This document shows, piece by piece, positions 11,906-25,468 of a stretch of DNA of 64,000 nt. The stretch comes from Lagopus muta (lineage: Eukaryota > Chordata > Aves > Galliformes > Phasianidae). A model generated the notes under the pieces. That model did no database searches. It was given only the letters and a program-made list of their open reading frames with translations, and was not told the DNA's origin. Location: NCBI RefSeq assembly GCF_023343835.1, contig NC_064437.1:55254972-55318971 (forward strand), given 5' to 3'. Within the stretch, counting starts at the first letter, position 1. The number at the start of each line of letters is the position of its first letter. A program made the position numbers and the translations under genes.

Positions 11906-13904
11906 GGAGGGATTAGTAAACTGAGTTATTATTTTTAAGAGTATCCACAAAGCACAGATTTTTTTCAGCAGGGGATTCAAATTTTTAAGGAATAACTTTT
12001 AGCAGTAGACGGAAAATGGACAATTATTTCTTTTGTCTGTAGCCATACTGCCACATCCAGTACGTACATGTTCACAGACATATTTATATACTTACAAGTT
12101 GATGTTTCATTCAATTATTTGACTCAGACTTCAGCTATTCCTGTGAATGTAATAGCAATTGCTTGAATGGAATATGGTGTCTTTTTTTGTTTCCCTTGGG
12201 CTTTCCAACACCTTTGCATAATGTTGGACTTATGGACTTATGATGGTGTGACACTTATGAAAATCTACAGTGAAAATTTATGGGTAGGAATCCCAAGAAT
12301 CATGCTTAAGAAGGAGGTATGTTTTAATTAGAGACTCACAAGTGGATCACTGAGATATTCAAGTCATTCTTTTTTCTTCTTTTTTTGTCTTCTTTCCTTT
12401 TATTTTGTTTAAAAATTTCTATAAAGAAATATTATCCTTCTCAGAAACTGCTTCACTGTGGATCTGTTATTACTCTGTCAGTCATTTTTCAGGGGCAAAG
12501 CAAGGTATCTTGCTTCTTACATGATATTCAGTAATGGGAAATAGACACCTTTCAAGTCAAAGGCTGGTAAAAACATATGCGTTTATGCAAACTTATCGTA
12601 GTTTGTTTGCATCTGCTTTGTATCTAATTCCGGTATAATTAAGAAGAAAAAAGATAAAGAAAAATGCATAAATCAAATATTACTACCTAAAAAAAAAAAA
12701 AAAACAGAACATCCACATTCACATTTTTGTCTAGCTAGGTAACTGGCATTTGACTAGTTCAAGTTGCAGCTAAACGGAAGAATTGCTTCTGGCAAAAAAG
12801 CCATTAAGATGTGTCAGCTCTGACAGTTGAGCAGGTGCCTACAGGCACTTCTAGATAACCCAACATTAATGAAGATGTTAACAATATTTGTTGAATGTTA
12901 GTTGTGTAAATTATACATGGACTCAGGTGAGGAAAAGGAGGGGTTCCTATAATCCTTAGGTTGTAAGTTGATGACCTTGCAGATGGAAAAACTGCATACA
13001 ACTCCTTTTAATGACCCTCTTGGCTTAATAATGTAGCATATAGTCATTAGTAGACACAAAACATCTGTTACAATAGAGTTCGTAGTGGTAGAAAAATGAA
13101 GAAACAGATGGGTTCCTAATGCCAAGAGTATTAGCATTTATTTAGAGACTAGATATTGAACCATAATCTTCTTTTTGTTTTCTCACCTTCAGCAGCAGGA
13201 ATAGCACTGCTAATTTAATCAGTGACGTAAAGCATTTTTCAAAGGGAGGAGGACTAGGTTCTATGCATTCCCCTGAATATGGATGTCATAAAGAAAGTTC
13301 ATTTCTAGGAAATAGGGAGATTTTATTTTGGGGAAATTGAAGACGGGCCTAATATGACAGCCTTCATTTTACAGCATTTAGTCCTTGACATACTTGAGTT
13401 AATAGCAATCTGACCACCAGGGTACAAGTAGCCATGAAAACAGCAGATGCAGGCCAGACTAGCTTTCAGACTACATGGAAGGTGCCCCAAAGAGCCTGTG
13501 GTGTCTGTTGGTGTGGTGGTGACGTGACTTGCTGTTCATCAACATCTGTACTAGATGATGTACAGCAAGTTCAGGTATGCCTGTGTGCAAGGTAAAATTA
13601 TCTCCAAAATTAGAACTGCTATTTCAACTAGCAATTATCGCTTATCCTTATGAAGCTTGTCAGGCTTTAATTTATTTATGCAGTTTATTTTTACTAGAAA
13701 AACCTGGTTTGCACATTCATCCTCAAATTTTGACAGCATCACCTTTCTGTAAGATCTTTAGCTTCTGCTTTGCCAGCCTCTGTCTAACTATAACAATTTC
13801 CAAATAGCTGAAGTCTACCTTGTGCATATTTATATTGTATGTCAGAAATTCAAGTTCTGAATGCCATGATCACTGAGTCACTGTATCTAGTGATGATTCA
13901 ACGG
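11906..13904. other. Unique AT-rich non-coding sequence
   Basis: No gene or dispersed repeat is recognised. It contains a pyrimidine-rich stretch near 12368-12415 and a 16-nt A run at 12689-12704. Confidence 0.55.
12689..12704. repeat. Poly(A) run, 16 nt
   Basis: Sixteen uninterrupted A residues lie in otherwise unique sequence. Confidence 0.9.
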
Positions 13905-14150
13905 CCAGAAGTTATACCAGAGGAGGTTTAGGTTGGATATTAGGAGAAACTTTTTCTCTCAAAGGGTGGTCAGGCACTGGAATGGCTGCCCAGGGAGGTG
14001 GTGAAGTCGCTGTCCCTGGCAGTGTTCAAGAGGTGCCTGGATGAGGAGCTATGAGAGATGGTTTAGTAGCTTGTGGTACTAATAGGAATGGGAGAGTGGT
14101 TGGACTAGATGATCTTGCAGGTCATTTCCAACCTTGTGATTCCGTGATAG
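13905..14150 (+). mobile_element. CR1 LINE fragment, 3' end
   Basis: Forward-orientation CR1 blocks are clear: 'accagaggaggtttaggttg' near 13917, 'ctcaaagggtggtcaggcac' near 13958, 'tgcccagggaggtggtgaag' near 13987 and 'ggttggactagatgatcttg' near 14099, ending with 'ttgtgattccgtgata'. It is 5'-truncated with no open reading frame and is moderately diverged. Confidence 0.96.
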
Positions 14151-14956
14151 TGAGATCAGATCCCTAATATTTTATCAGCTCTCCAAAGATACTTGTATTT
14201 CATTTCACCATGTGTCAGGAGTTTGAAGAAAAAGTACCTCAAGACGTCTGCAATTACTTCACCTCATGCAGATTAGCTTCAGAATTTGATGCAGTGATGG
14301 CATTTACCTTTGCATCTCTCAGCCCCAAAAGCTAAAATGCATTAACAACTTCTATTTAAAAGCAAACTTATCTCTTTTTGTGCATCCTCTTTTTTTGTTG
14401 TTTTGTTTTTAATTCTATCAGAATTGCTGTTCATTATCAAATTCTTGGCCGTGTCTCACACTTCCAATTGAATTTGAGGCCTCTCTTGTCCAGAAACCAG
14501 CAGAGAATAGATAAATAGGGCTTTATTGCGACTGATGCAAAACAGCTGCATTCATGATGAAATACAATTAAAAATTCAATATCTTATCTGCTCCAGCCAG
14601 TGATTCAGTTGGAACAAGTCAGTTGCTGTTGAGGATGTCCTTGTAAACAGGTGTTCAGAAAAGTAACTGCTGAACTGTATTGTTTTTCTTAGGGGAGAGA
14701 GAGAGGATCAAGGTCCAAGATGTATAAGTTTATTTAAATCCTATGTACTGTAACTTTTATTTTTTTTATATAAAGCAGTGCTTTATCATCTTTCCATTCA
14801 GATTCATCCCACAAACTGTAGGAGCAATAATGAAACATATGTTTTCAAGTTGTCTGAGGCAGTCAAGGTATGTGCTCATACACAGTATATATATGCCAAA
14901 CTCAGAAGACAAATCAACACAAATCAAAGCAGCAACTACAAAAAAATTACAACCTG

Positions 14957-14979
14957 TTTTTTTTTTTTTTTTTTTTTTT
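14957..14979. repeat. Poly(T) run, 23 nt
   Basis: Twenty-three T residues are followed by 'cag'. This mimics a splice acceptor, but nothing downstream looks like an exon. Confidence 0.95.
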
Positions 14980-16654
14980 CAGTCAACATACAATAGTCAT
15001 TTCCTCTCAGCAAACAAGTAAGGATGGTTAATTATATGGGGAAACTCATCATTAGGACAAGTATATATTTTTATCATCCATGGTATCTGATAGCAGTTAA
15101 ATAGATGTCTAAGCCTTCATCAAAGCAAGTATGAACAGAGAATCCTATGGGGAGTTTGGATGCACTAGAAGAAATGCATGAAATATGTCTCTATTTCCCA
15201 CTGAATCAATCCATATACTTAGGTTTTTGTTGTTGTTGTTTTTTTCTTTTTTACATTGATCACCTTAAAGGAACCTTTTGCCAGTCTTGAGAAATAAGGA
15301 ATGAGTTATCTTGAAAATGCAGGACTGCTCTGCTATATAAATATGGTGGGAGATAACAGAAGTATGAAACTGCTTTACAAACTCTCTTGAGACATTTAGA
15401 AAAATAACAGTTGAAGCTATCTGCCTTGAAGTGAGATATCTGCGTAAGAAAGTCTTGCTCTGCTGACTAGTATGATGGCCCATGCAAGTGACAGTACTAG
15501 TAAGAGACTGATTCCACCTTATGATGGTTACATAAAACAAATGGCAGGAATGTCCTTGATATACGTATGTTTTTTATAATGAATAACATTGCAGCCTCAA
15601 CATTTAAATTTTAGCTGAGTAAAAATCATCCACGATATGTAGAAACCAATGTAAACATTTTCCTCTATATGACTACAGACCCCAGTTTCATTATTAATTG
15701 CAGCCAAGAGGTATCTATCATGCACCCATGAGAAATGAGAGATACAGGTTTATTTTAGAAGAGAGAAATAGATGGCTTTGATTTTGTGTCTGAGGTGAGA
15801 ACAGGAACCCACAGCTTGGTTTCTGTTATCCATAACAGAGGCAACAAAATATTATCTACTTCAGCAGTTAAAATGTATCCAGCCTATAATATACTGTTAT
15901 TTTATAGTTATTAGTACATCCTTATGGATAGTGAAAAGTGGACCTGAATAAAAGTGAGAGCCTATTCACTCCTTCCACACACACCTCACCAGGCTGGACA
16001 GGTGTCAGCTTTTCTGTTCTTTTACAAATAAGACCATTTTATTTTTCAGACTTTCTGTGATCAGTCCATGCAGATAAATGCAGTGATGGTGTGAAGAAAT
16101 GGTTTCATTAGATTCACAGTCATGCCTCTAATAAACCAAGTGTTTATAAATTCCTATTAAGGCTTTCCTGAGACACCTACATTGGTAAGGGAGAAAAAGA
16201 TAGGGTAAAAAGGAGATAGGGCAGCTGGCAGGGAAACTGGAAGATGAGCTGGTGGTGATATCCACTCTGAATTCCCTGAACTTTGCTTGGGTAACACTTA
16301 AGTAATTCCTCAGCTCTAGCTATCCTGCATTGCTAAAAGTAAACTCAGTGTATACCTTTCTTATTATTTCACCTAGACAGAACCTAAGATGAGTTCTGTG
16401 TGGCTAAATCTGCTTGCTGCCAAACCTCTTCATTTCAAACATGAGTATATCCAACAATTGAAGCTTTTATCAGAAGCTGGGTTTGCATCTGGCAACACCC
16501 TCCCTATTCTGTGCTTCTGCTGCTAAAACTCATCAGCTAGAATTTATACCTCAGTCAAAACACTTGTTTCAGTACAGTTAAATTTGATACAGTAGGTTTC
16601 AGACAGACTGTACATGAACTAGGTATTTCCAATGACACATGTACAAAATACCGA

Positions 16655-16685
16655 CACTACACACACACAAACACACACAAAAGCA
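16655..16685. repeat. CA dinucleotide microsatellite
   Basis: About 30 bp of 'acacac' units is interrupted by 'aa', consistent with an imperfect (CA)n microsatellite. Confidence 0.9.
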
Positions 16686-18470
16686 CAGGCATAAAGAACA
16701 TGATTTTTTTCAGTACAGCTATTTATGGATGAGGATGGTAGGTAGGCCCCAGTACTGAATAGCACCATTTTATTCATCGTTATTTGATCCCTAATGACTA
16801 TAGAAGTATAACTTGTTATAAACATTCTATTTTGTTGCTTTTGATGGATTTGCTCCAAGTTGGTTTTTATTTTTAAAACCAAATTCATAAAAATAAACTT
16901 CACAGAAACAGTCTTTGGAATATGTTCAAGTTTAAAAAAAAAAATATATATATTAAGTGATAGACAACTTTGAGTTTTAGCTACAGACTATACTCAGCAG
17001 TACATTAGCAATATTCTGTTTTTTTTTTCCTTGCGTCATTTCTAATTTTATTCTGTAGGGCAAGGGTAGAACAGAAAAGAGAAAAGGCTTTTGAGTCCAT
17101 GTGAGCCAGCTAATAACTCACCTTTTTCCTTATGACAATAGTTAAGTCTTGTCCTAGTCCTGAAATGAGCCATAAAAGTGGCATCTTCATATTTTTTTGT
17201 ATCTATTAGAAAGTATTGTTCATCTCAATTTTTTGTTGTTGTAATTGTCTTAGAGTTTTAAATTACATTTTCAATTTTTTCTTCACAAAAATGCAATTAA
17301 TCTAGCAAAATCAAAATAGCTTTGGATAGGAGAATCCCTAGAAATTCTCATATCCACAGTGTAAAAATAGAAAGCTGTGACTTCTTAGACTTCCTTGGAA
17401 GGCTGTTGCCTGCTGGCCCTTCATTTTGAAAATTTTGGTTTTCAATGAACTGCAGTTTTTCAACAAGAGGAAATATTGACTATGGTATTTTTCTTGTTTA
17501 GCTCTCAGAGAAAGTGGAAATGTGTCTTTTGAGACACAGATGAATTTCCATCACTCCTTCCTACTTAGGCCAAAGAACTCACCTTTTAGAATAAGAAGCA
17601 TGAGGATTTCCAGGTCTCCTGCTCGGGTTACTGATGGTGTTCCGACACAGGGCAAAGAGTACAAGGCCTCACTTTTATCTTGGATCTGTGACTGTTTCTC
17701 TGTACTGACTACATAGTTAAACTTGGGGGAAACATTGTTGCCATCTCCCATCCAACAGTGAAAAATCATGTAAGGGCAACCAGGGAATAAAAGCAAATAT
17801 TACATCTGGTATAGCTGAATCTCCCCGTGGTTCTTTCTGTACTCCAGAAACAACTGAGCAGCACTCAAAATGTATTTCCCAAGGCTTAAATCTGTGCAAA
17901 AATACAAATATATTCATGTTACTAAAGAATAACATCGAGCATGAGTGTTCAGGAGTCCGATGCTCATCTCTTAAGTGTGCATGTAAACAAAAAATGATTA
18001 CATTGTGAATTTATTCTCAAGCTGTACAGTTAATATAAATGAATAACTGCAGAGTGGATTTTCTGACTGGAAACATTTTGCCTTTACTAATTTCTGATTG
18101 ATTTTGTTAGCTGTGGCTAGTGGTTTGGGTGCAAACAAGGCAATGCTATAGGGAAACTCATTGATTGCAGCTTAAAATGAAGCATTCCTTGAAGGACACA
18201 GAAAAAATTATCTTTGCCTTGGAAAGCTGTGTCACTCTACAAGAAATTCTGTTTGTATTCCAACAGTTATTTCAAATTGCAACAAAGGACAGTATCATGT
18301 CTTAAAAAAAAAAAAAGTCCTTTCAGCTTGGATTTATCTCTTGTTTCTGGGAGAAGTGAAGATATCAGAACAATCTGATTATTCATATCCAAGTTTGACT
18401 GGTGCCCATGTGATGCATGGCTATAGCTTGTAGATTCAGAAATAGAAAGTAAAAAGTAAACAAGCAAAGA

Positions 18471-18491
18471 GCAGCAGCAGCAACAACAACA
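18471..18491. repeat. Trinucleotide patch (GCA)4(ACA)3
   Basis: Four 'gca' units pass directly into 'aca' units and then an A-rich stretch. Confidence 0.85.
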
Positions 18492-21400
18492 AAATAAAAA
18501 ATAAAAACCCCTCTCCTATGACAGATAACAAGCTGCAGCTAAACCCTGCTAAGCTCGTTTTCAGTTTTGCTTCACAGACTTTCATTCAGATTATGGTACT
18601 TCAGGGACCTCAGGGTATATTGATTGGGGAAGTTTCTGGAAGCCACTAAGTTTTTCTGGGGCTCTTGAGAAGGAGAGGGCAGAGTCAATATGGAATCCTA
18701 ACTGGAGAAATGACAGTAAGCATGTTGTGTTAGCATTAGTATCTGTTGGCTATGGCCAGCAACTGCATGATTAGAAAGAAAAAACTGAAGTAAATAGAAG
18801 TATGGAAAGAAAGAACTGGTGATGCCAATGACAAAAGATAACATGCTAAATTCTTGCTGAGAAGGGTGTGTGAGCACATGCTAGCTTGCAGAGAAGTAAG
18901 CCCTAGTCTAAAACATAGATTCTGTCTTTGAAACCTTCTTATAGTCTGAACAGAAGCTTCCAAATCTCTTGAGAACAGGTGTTATCCAAAAGGGAACATT
19001 TCCTTATTTTTTGTCACATCTGTGGCAACAATGAAATCACTTTTCCTTTTGTTCTGAAAGTCTAGATTTTTCAGTAAGTATATACAAAGTAGGGGGAAAA
19101 AAATAAACTAGGAGATAAATCTTTGCTTCAGATTCCTTCATATTTTGGAAATCATATAAGTCATTAGCAGAAGTTAAGGCTTGAACCAGAACTCAGTGTC
19201 TAGAACAGCCATCTTCCTCCTGCATCACACTCTTGAAAACTTAAGTTGTGGAGGCTGTACCTGGATTCTGAGGTTTAGACATTAGCAAAGTAAAAAAAAC
19301 ATCTCTAAACAGAAAAATAACCAGACTGCACTTGATCCCTGAGAAGGTAGATATAATACATTCCTAGTTAACTTCCAGGTCGCTACCTCTCTGCTCTGTC
19401 TTCATGGTTTGCCTCAATAAAGCTGCAGAATGATTACTTTCAGTGATTTGTGAATACTGGATGTGAGGTGTGTCTAAACATTTTGACTAATGGAGGAAGA
19501 GGAGTTCTGCTATGAGTCAGTTGAGAGATATTTGAAAGGAAAGAGGAATTATAATGTTGGAAGGGAGAGGAGCACATCAATGATGAAATATGCTATCAGT
19601 ATAAGTCAATGTGTTCTCATGAGAAGTTCTACCTGGTCTTCCTATGAAATTACTTCAGTCTCTTGCCATGTTCCTGATCTCTTGCAAAAAGTTTACTTTC
19701 ACCAAATTGCTCTTGGCAAGGAGATTAAGGAGCATCTCTGATTGCAAGTTTGTAAGCACCAATTGCTACAGTAGAAAGGCTCACAGAAATTTGATGTTCT
19801 CTAAGGGGAAAAATTCTGGGAGAGTTCTGCAAATCCATCTGAACATCCAGTTCTGAATATAACCGCTCATAGCTGCGAAGTACCAGAGGGGGCTGCACTA
19901 AATCTCTTATAGATCAGCTGGCTTTTCCCTCTCAGCCTGTGCCAGGGCAGATTACAAGATCCTCGGTGTGTTAAATACCTCTAAACTTGGTGCCTCTCAA
20001 AAAGAATGTTCACTAGTAGTCATGGTGGTCATGTACAGCCCCCAGAAGAACTGTGTCTCTTGAGTTTGTGTTTGATCTCTTTCTACTTATTGTGAGTTGA
20101 AAATCTACATGTGTTAGACTAATACTTTAAAATTACATTTGGAAATGCCTCAGTGAATTCTAGCAGAAGAAATGCAAATAAATGTAGATTTGTTATTATC
20201 AGCTTCATCAAAGCAAACAAGCAGCAGCCAGGCCATTATTAGACTTTGATAAGAGTGCATATTGAATGATTTCCCTAAGGGATTCAGTAAAACTCATCTC
20301 ATTCCATTTCCTTTTATATAATAACATCAATTGTTTCTCAAAGGAACACCTGCATACAATGTTGTGTGACCTCTTTATTTATTTATTTTACTTCTTGAAG
20401 GGGAAAAATACAAAAACTGTTCCATTTCATTTTTATATTGAAACTTCAAAATGTAAGATAGAGACTTGAATAAAGGTATTCAGACAGAAGCTGAGGAAAT
20501 CAGTGTTAGAAATGCATAATCATGCATTAATAAAATAATGGCTCTGAAAAGAGGATGTTTTAGTGCCAGAGATAAAGAGGAGACTGAAAAGAAAGAAGGA
20601 GGAAAAGGAGAATGTCTGAAAATATGAATTTCTTTCCTGAGAGCCCATAAAATGAGGAAATTTACTAAAAAGAAATAACTTCTATGGCTTCTAATACTCA
20701 GTAGCATTTGGCAAGTAATCAAAGTTGATCTTATTTCCATTCAGAGCTAACATCAGAATTATTATTTTCGTAATACCTATAAATATATATAAAGCTTAGA
20801 CATATTTATAACTCCATTTCAGCACTGAAAAAACTTGTCTTGAATAATACTCTACAAGGTCACCCACAAGAAAGAAATCATTCCTAGAAACAATCATATC
20901 TTAGACTGTCTATAAAATGGATTCTGTATGCATTTTATGGCTGATATTAAGAAACTTCTCTGCTTTGTTGAAAATATCCCTGAAAGAAAAAAAATCTCTT
21001 GTTCTCACAATGGGCATTTATCTCCATACAGGGTTTGTGAGAAATTCCAGGGGACTATTTGCTATGAGTAAAAACCTTACCCTCTGATACTGATTTACTT
21101 TTACATTCCTGTATACCACTCGCACATTCATGATATATTTGGTTAGTGGGACTTCTAGAAAATAGCACTTGGACTGCTGTGTGTTAAAATTTCCAATAAT
21201 CATTGCAAATATAACCATTTCCTGTGGCATCTAATGGGTATTGCACAAACATTTGCAATGCCCTTTTTCTTATTAGACTGGGAAAATTAGAAGAGAAACT
21301 TGTGACTGCAGAACAGAGAGCTAGGAACTAATCACAGCATCTAAGAATCTTCCATATCTTAACCAAGAGATTATTGATTACCATTCAGAAATTTATTAAA

Positions 21401-22319
21401 GCTTCACCTTATAGTCCATTTGCTGTCTTACCTTTCTCTGATCTCCTGTCTGACTCCGATCCAGAGTTCCACTCCAGTAACAGAGAAATTTCCTCCAATT
21501 TTGAATCACTTCTGACAAATTTGTGTCTATCTGCTTAAGACCACATTCTCCATTGGTGGAAATACTTTCTCTCTGAATAAGAGGTGGTCTGTACCTGCTC
21601 TTGATAGTGCCAGAGAACTTAACAACAGGAAACAGAAACTGCAGCTCAAAGTTCAGACTGAACATTAAGAAATTATTTTACTGGAAAGATTATGCAGTAC
21701 TGGCATTAATCACAGGAGAAGATATGTTATTACCATCTTAAAAGATTTTTAAAACCTATCTGTACAGAACTGTGGTTGACCCGAACTCCCAATGGTGATT
21801 GTCCTAAGTTAAGCTGAGGTTGGATGAGAGGACCCTCAGATATGCCTTCCTACAACTCTGACTATCTAGTTAGTATCTCAGAGGAATTTTCTGACTTCTC
21901 CTGGCATTTGCTCTACCGGGTGAAGCAAAGCAAACTTTCTAGTCTTTCTTCTGACTTTATGATCTCCTTTAACTGCTTTGCTTTCCTCTGCTCATTCCCA
22001 GCTCTCTTTTGTATCCGTAGTCTTGGGTGAACAACATCTCTGGGTTCTGACTGACATCAGAGTCTTTGGCTCATCCAATGCCATTCCAGTATTAAATGTG
22101 TCCCTGTTTCTCCCAGAAAAATCTCACTTCATGTATGTAAATTAATGTTTACTTTCTCCATGATCACATTGCTCTAGTGACTCATGATAATCCGATCATT
22201 CAGTCATTCACCTAAACGCTATTTTTTCCTGTCATTTCCTATTGATGATTCACTAATAAGTATTATTTATATTCTATACTGAAAATTGACTGTAGTCTTC
22301 AGTAGCTTGTCCTTGAACT

Positions 22320-22700
22320 TTATAGTGCCATCTGATTTCAATTAATTTAGATCTTAATGTCATCTCATTCATACTATGTAGTATTCAGATTTTCTTCAAC
22401 TTTGTCTAGTGCCTCCAACTCTGTTACAGCAAATTTCATTAGCACAATGGAGAAATATTACCCTGATGCCAGGTCTAGGGAATTCTACTAATAACTTCTG
22501 TTCAGTTAAATATTTCTCCTTTTAGCATATGCCGTTGTAATCTCTTCTCTAATCATGATTTGCCTTGTAGTTATTCTACTAATAACTATTTTCTGCAATA
22601 TAGCTATTATATTCCCATGTTGCAACATATCAAATGCACTTCTGAAGCCTGAATAAAATACGCTCACTTTATTTCTCTTACTGAAAATATAAAGAATGAT
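22320..22700 (-). mobile_element. Possible very old CR1/L3-type LINE relic
   Basis: Several segments in a consistent order resemble the reverse complement of amniote CR1-type ORF2. 'agtgcctccaactctgttac' followed by 'agcaaatttcattagcacaa' near 22410-22445 is like the conserved block just downstream of the RT catalytic motif. 'atatcaaatgcacttctgaa' near 22627 is like a block further upstream in ORF2. Identity is low and the middle is not alignable by eye, so this is a tentative call. Confidence 0.4.
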
Positions 22701-25112
22701 TACTTATCAACGGATGAATTAAGCACTAATAAAAGACAGTAGTCTCCCACGTAGGGAAATGAAACCGAAAAATCAGTTGGAGATCTCAGTCTTTCTAGTT
22801 CTACGCCATTTCTTTTGCCTTCCCTGGACTTTACAAATTGACCCTTTGGATTTTTTGTTTTTTTTTTCTCTTGGATTTGAAAGGATATTTTTCTTGGTCT
22901 ACCAGTTCATTAAACACATTTCGTTAACGCATCTGACAAGATCCAGAATGGAACTAGCTAACCACACATTTAACCAAAAAATCTAGAAGTGGAGGAAGGT
23001 AATCTAGCCACATGAATTTGTTTCCCTATTGATTTCCCTCTTTTTGATTTTTACTGGAAGAAGAGTTAAATCAACTGAACTGTATTTTAAAAACCAGAAA
23101 GCAGAACTGAGGAGATTCCATGTCCATTCTTTGTGAATGTTAAGCTGAAACTGTTTGTGCTGATCAAAAATTCTCATCCTTACCAGCTGAACTGTGTGCT
23201 AACATGAGAAGAACTATGGTTCTGCAGCAAGGAAACCAGAGATGATACTTCTACTAATGACTACACGGCAAGTTACAATGATCAGAGAGCACTACTGTGC
23301 TAGAGGTTGTGTAAAGAAATTTGAAGTTCATTTCTTGCTTAAGAGGCAACTAAGAATTCAATTTCTTATCTAGATGTAGGAGACTGATGCCACCTAAAAT
23401 TTCCTAGGATATCATACCTGATACCCAGAAATTGTTCGAGAATGTCAAAATTCTTATGCAAGACCCATTTTTTATCTGCCAAACTTGCATGAGTATCTTG
23501 GATAGCCCAGGACTTTTCAAGTAGTTCTATATGCAGTAAATTGGAACACTGAAGTGAAACTTCACCCTTCTATAATACATCTTTTTTCACACCACTGGTT
23601 TATAGAAACAAATGGTGTTTGTTTTACTGTTTCTTTGATGATGTTCACAAAAAGACACAGCTAGAATTCAGTTGAAAACTTTATCCTAGGTACCTAGCAG
23701 TGCGTTGGTGTCTGAACTATCAGTACAGTCAATAAAATCTTGTCACAGAGGCTGGAAATCTGCTCTTGCAGCTGACCAGCCACTTTCTGCTTTAGGGAGA
23801 CCTGTATCTCCCCTGACTACAGTTGCTGTTTAGACACCCAGACCCAGTGTAGGTACACAGATATAGATATCTCTGTTTAAATACCTAAATTTGGTGTTGA
23901 TTCCTACTCTATGCAACTGCATGTCTTGATGTACTGAATGACCTGGGTACTTTTTTTTCCATTCCTGTGCATTTACCCACCAGCAGAGTATTTGAACAGC
24001 TCAGTGCTTCTCCCATCCTGGTTTTAAGTGCCATGTTTGATGGAGCATCTAACTTGTGAGGTTACTGTACTCCCTAATGAATCTCAGATAGGCCCATCCC
24101 ATTAGTATCTAATTCACTTCCTTTCAGTGTTAGTCCATTAATCCCATTTATCAGAGATCCCTATGTACTCAGATTTATAACTATCAAAAAATTATTAGAA
24201 TATGGTCATAACCAACCATAACCATGCCGACTCCTTTGGGCAATGATATCACAATAAGTTTTTTGTTTGGATGCATTTTTCTTGTCAAAATGATCCAGCA
24301 AGAATTTTATTTTGGAAAGGAAATAAACTACAGGGATGCTTTGCACTACAGATTTTTTTTCATTGGTATTGCTTTCACTGATCAGCTGTATTGCTCAGCT
24401 GCAGCTGACTAAATGAGACCTTTTAGTCATGCAGCATTCTTAATGTCATTTGGCTTGTTCTTCATTATGTGCTTTTAAAAATTGTTATAGTAGATTAACT
24501 AACTAATGATGGTTAGGGGGGAGCATTCTTCCTAAGTCAGTTATTTCAAAAGCTGAGTTCCTGCTTATGCTGTTGGGAGCAGCTGGTTCTGTTCATGGTT
24601 GGTGAGAGAGGACCGGACCATTAGCTATGTCAGCATGGTGACACTTTTTGTATTTGCAAAACCAGCATACCGACCTCAGAAAATGTGACAAACCTGCCGT
24701 ATATAACGCATGAAAGCACTTCACAGAGCTCAAAATTCATGTCCTGGGGAATTCTGAATCAGAATCATCCCAAATATATAGTCTCTAACTTCTGAAATTG
24801 ATGTTGTGGTTTAATAAGTGTTAAAGTAAAAAAGCTTTTGTGTATTAGAAATTACTACCAAAACCATTTTTGAAGTACTTAAGGTTTTTGAAAAAGAAAT
24901 ATGTTTGGGAGATATTTTGAGTATTTTTAACTCATGCCCCTCCAACCCCCATCTTTCATCTGCTGAGAAAAGGAAAGTGCAGAAGTAAAAGGAAAAAATA
25001 GGATATTATTAGATATTAGCATATATCTAATATTTATTTATTTGAACTACCTAAATTTCGGAAAGTTAATATTCTTCATAAACTAGAAAAATTTTCACAG
25101 ATAAAGAAAATT

Positions 25113-25129
25113 AAAAAAAAAAAAAAAAA
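25113..25129. repeat. Poly(A) run, 17 nt
   Basis: Seventeen A residues lie in a 60-bp A-rich patch about 60 bp upstream of the open segment at 25192. Confidence 0.9.
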
Positions 25130-25191
25130 GATTAAAAATAAAATTAAACCCAAACACTTCAAGCAGGACTTTCAATTGGTTCTACTTACAG

Positions 25192-25468
25192 TATCAGCAA
25201 GCAGTGGAGTCAATGTCTGGAATAGCAACAGGGTCCAGGACAGCATGACCTTCTCAGTTTTTGACTATTGTAAGAGGGAAGGTTGCAAAATGGTGGTCAA
25301 GCACCCCCTGTTCTGGCAGGTCCCGGCAGGCTGGTCTTCCACAGCTACTGGGGAAGATGTATTTCCCCCTTCAAGGGCCTGTATTATGGAGGAGCGCAAT
25401 CTGAAGAATTTAGCAAAGAACTTCTGGACAGTGAAATCTGCAGTGAACGGAGGACATTCAGAACAAAG
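25192..25468 (+). other. Open segment between splice-like sites (hypothetical exon)
   Basis: One frame is open across the whole 277-nt interval, from after 'tctacttacag' to before 'gtactc', encoding a stretch with 'NSNRVQDSMTFSVFDYCKR' and 'MEERNLKNLAKNFW'. The interval is noticeably more GC-rich than its surroundings. The acceptor has a short pyrimidine tract and the donor is poor, and I recognise no domain. Overlapping frames on both strands are also fairly open. It could be a chance frame, a non-coding RNA exon or a decayed retrocopy. Confidence 0.15.

Larger units (their letters stand above)
14151..22319. other. Unique AT-rich non-coding sequence
   Basis: Eight kilobases without a recognisable gene or interspersed repeat. 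It contains a 23-nt T run (14957-14979), a CA repeat (16655-16685), a short A-run/TA microsatellite (about 16934-16953) and an AGC/CAA trinucleotide patch (18471-18491). Open frames are all under 100 codons and unrelated to any family I recognise. Confidence 0.55.

Noticed and set aside
14957..14982. Poly(T)-CAG as a splice acceptor
   Set aside because: Any long T run followed by cag mimics one, and no open or conserved-looking segment follows.
23825..23900. Possible old inverted-repeat element with 'taggtac' and 'acctaaat' words (similar words near 30060-30115)
   Set aside because: The words are short and unordered. I could not define ends or a consistent alignment.
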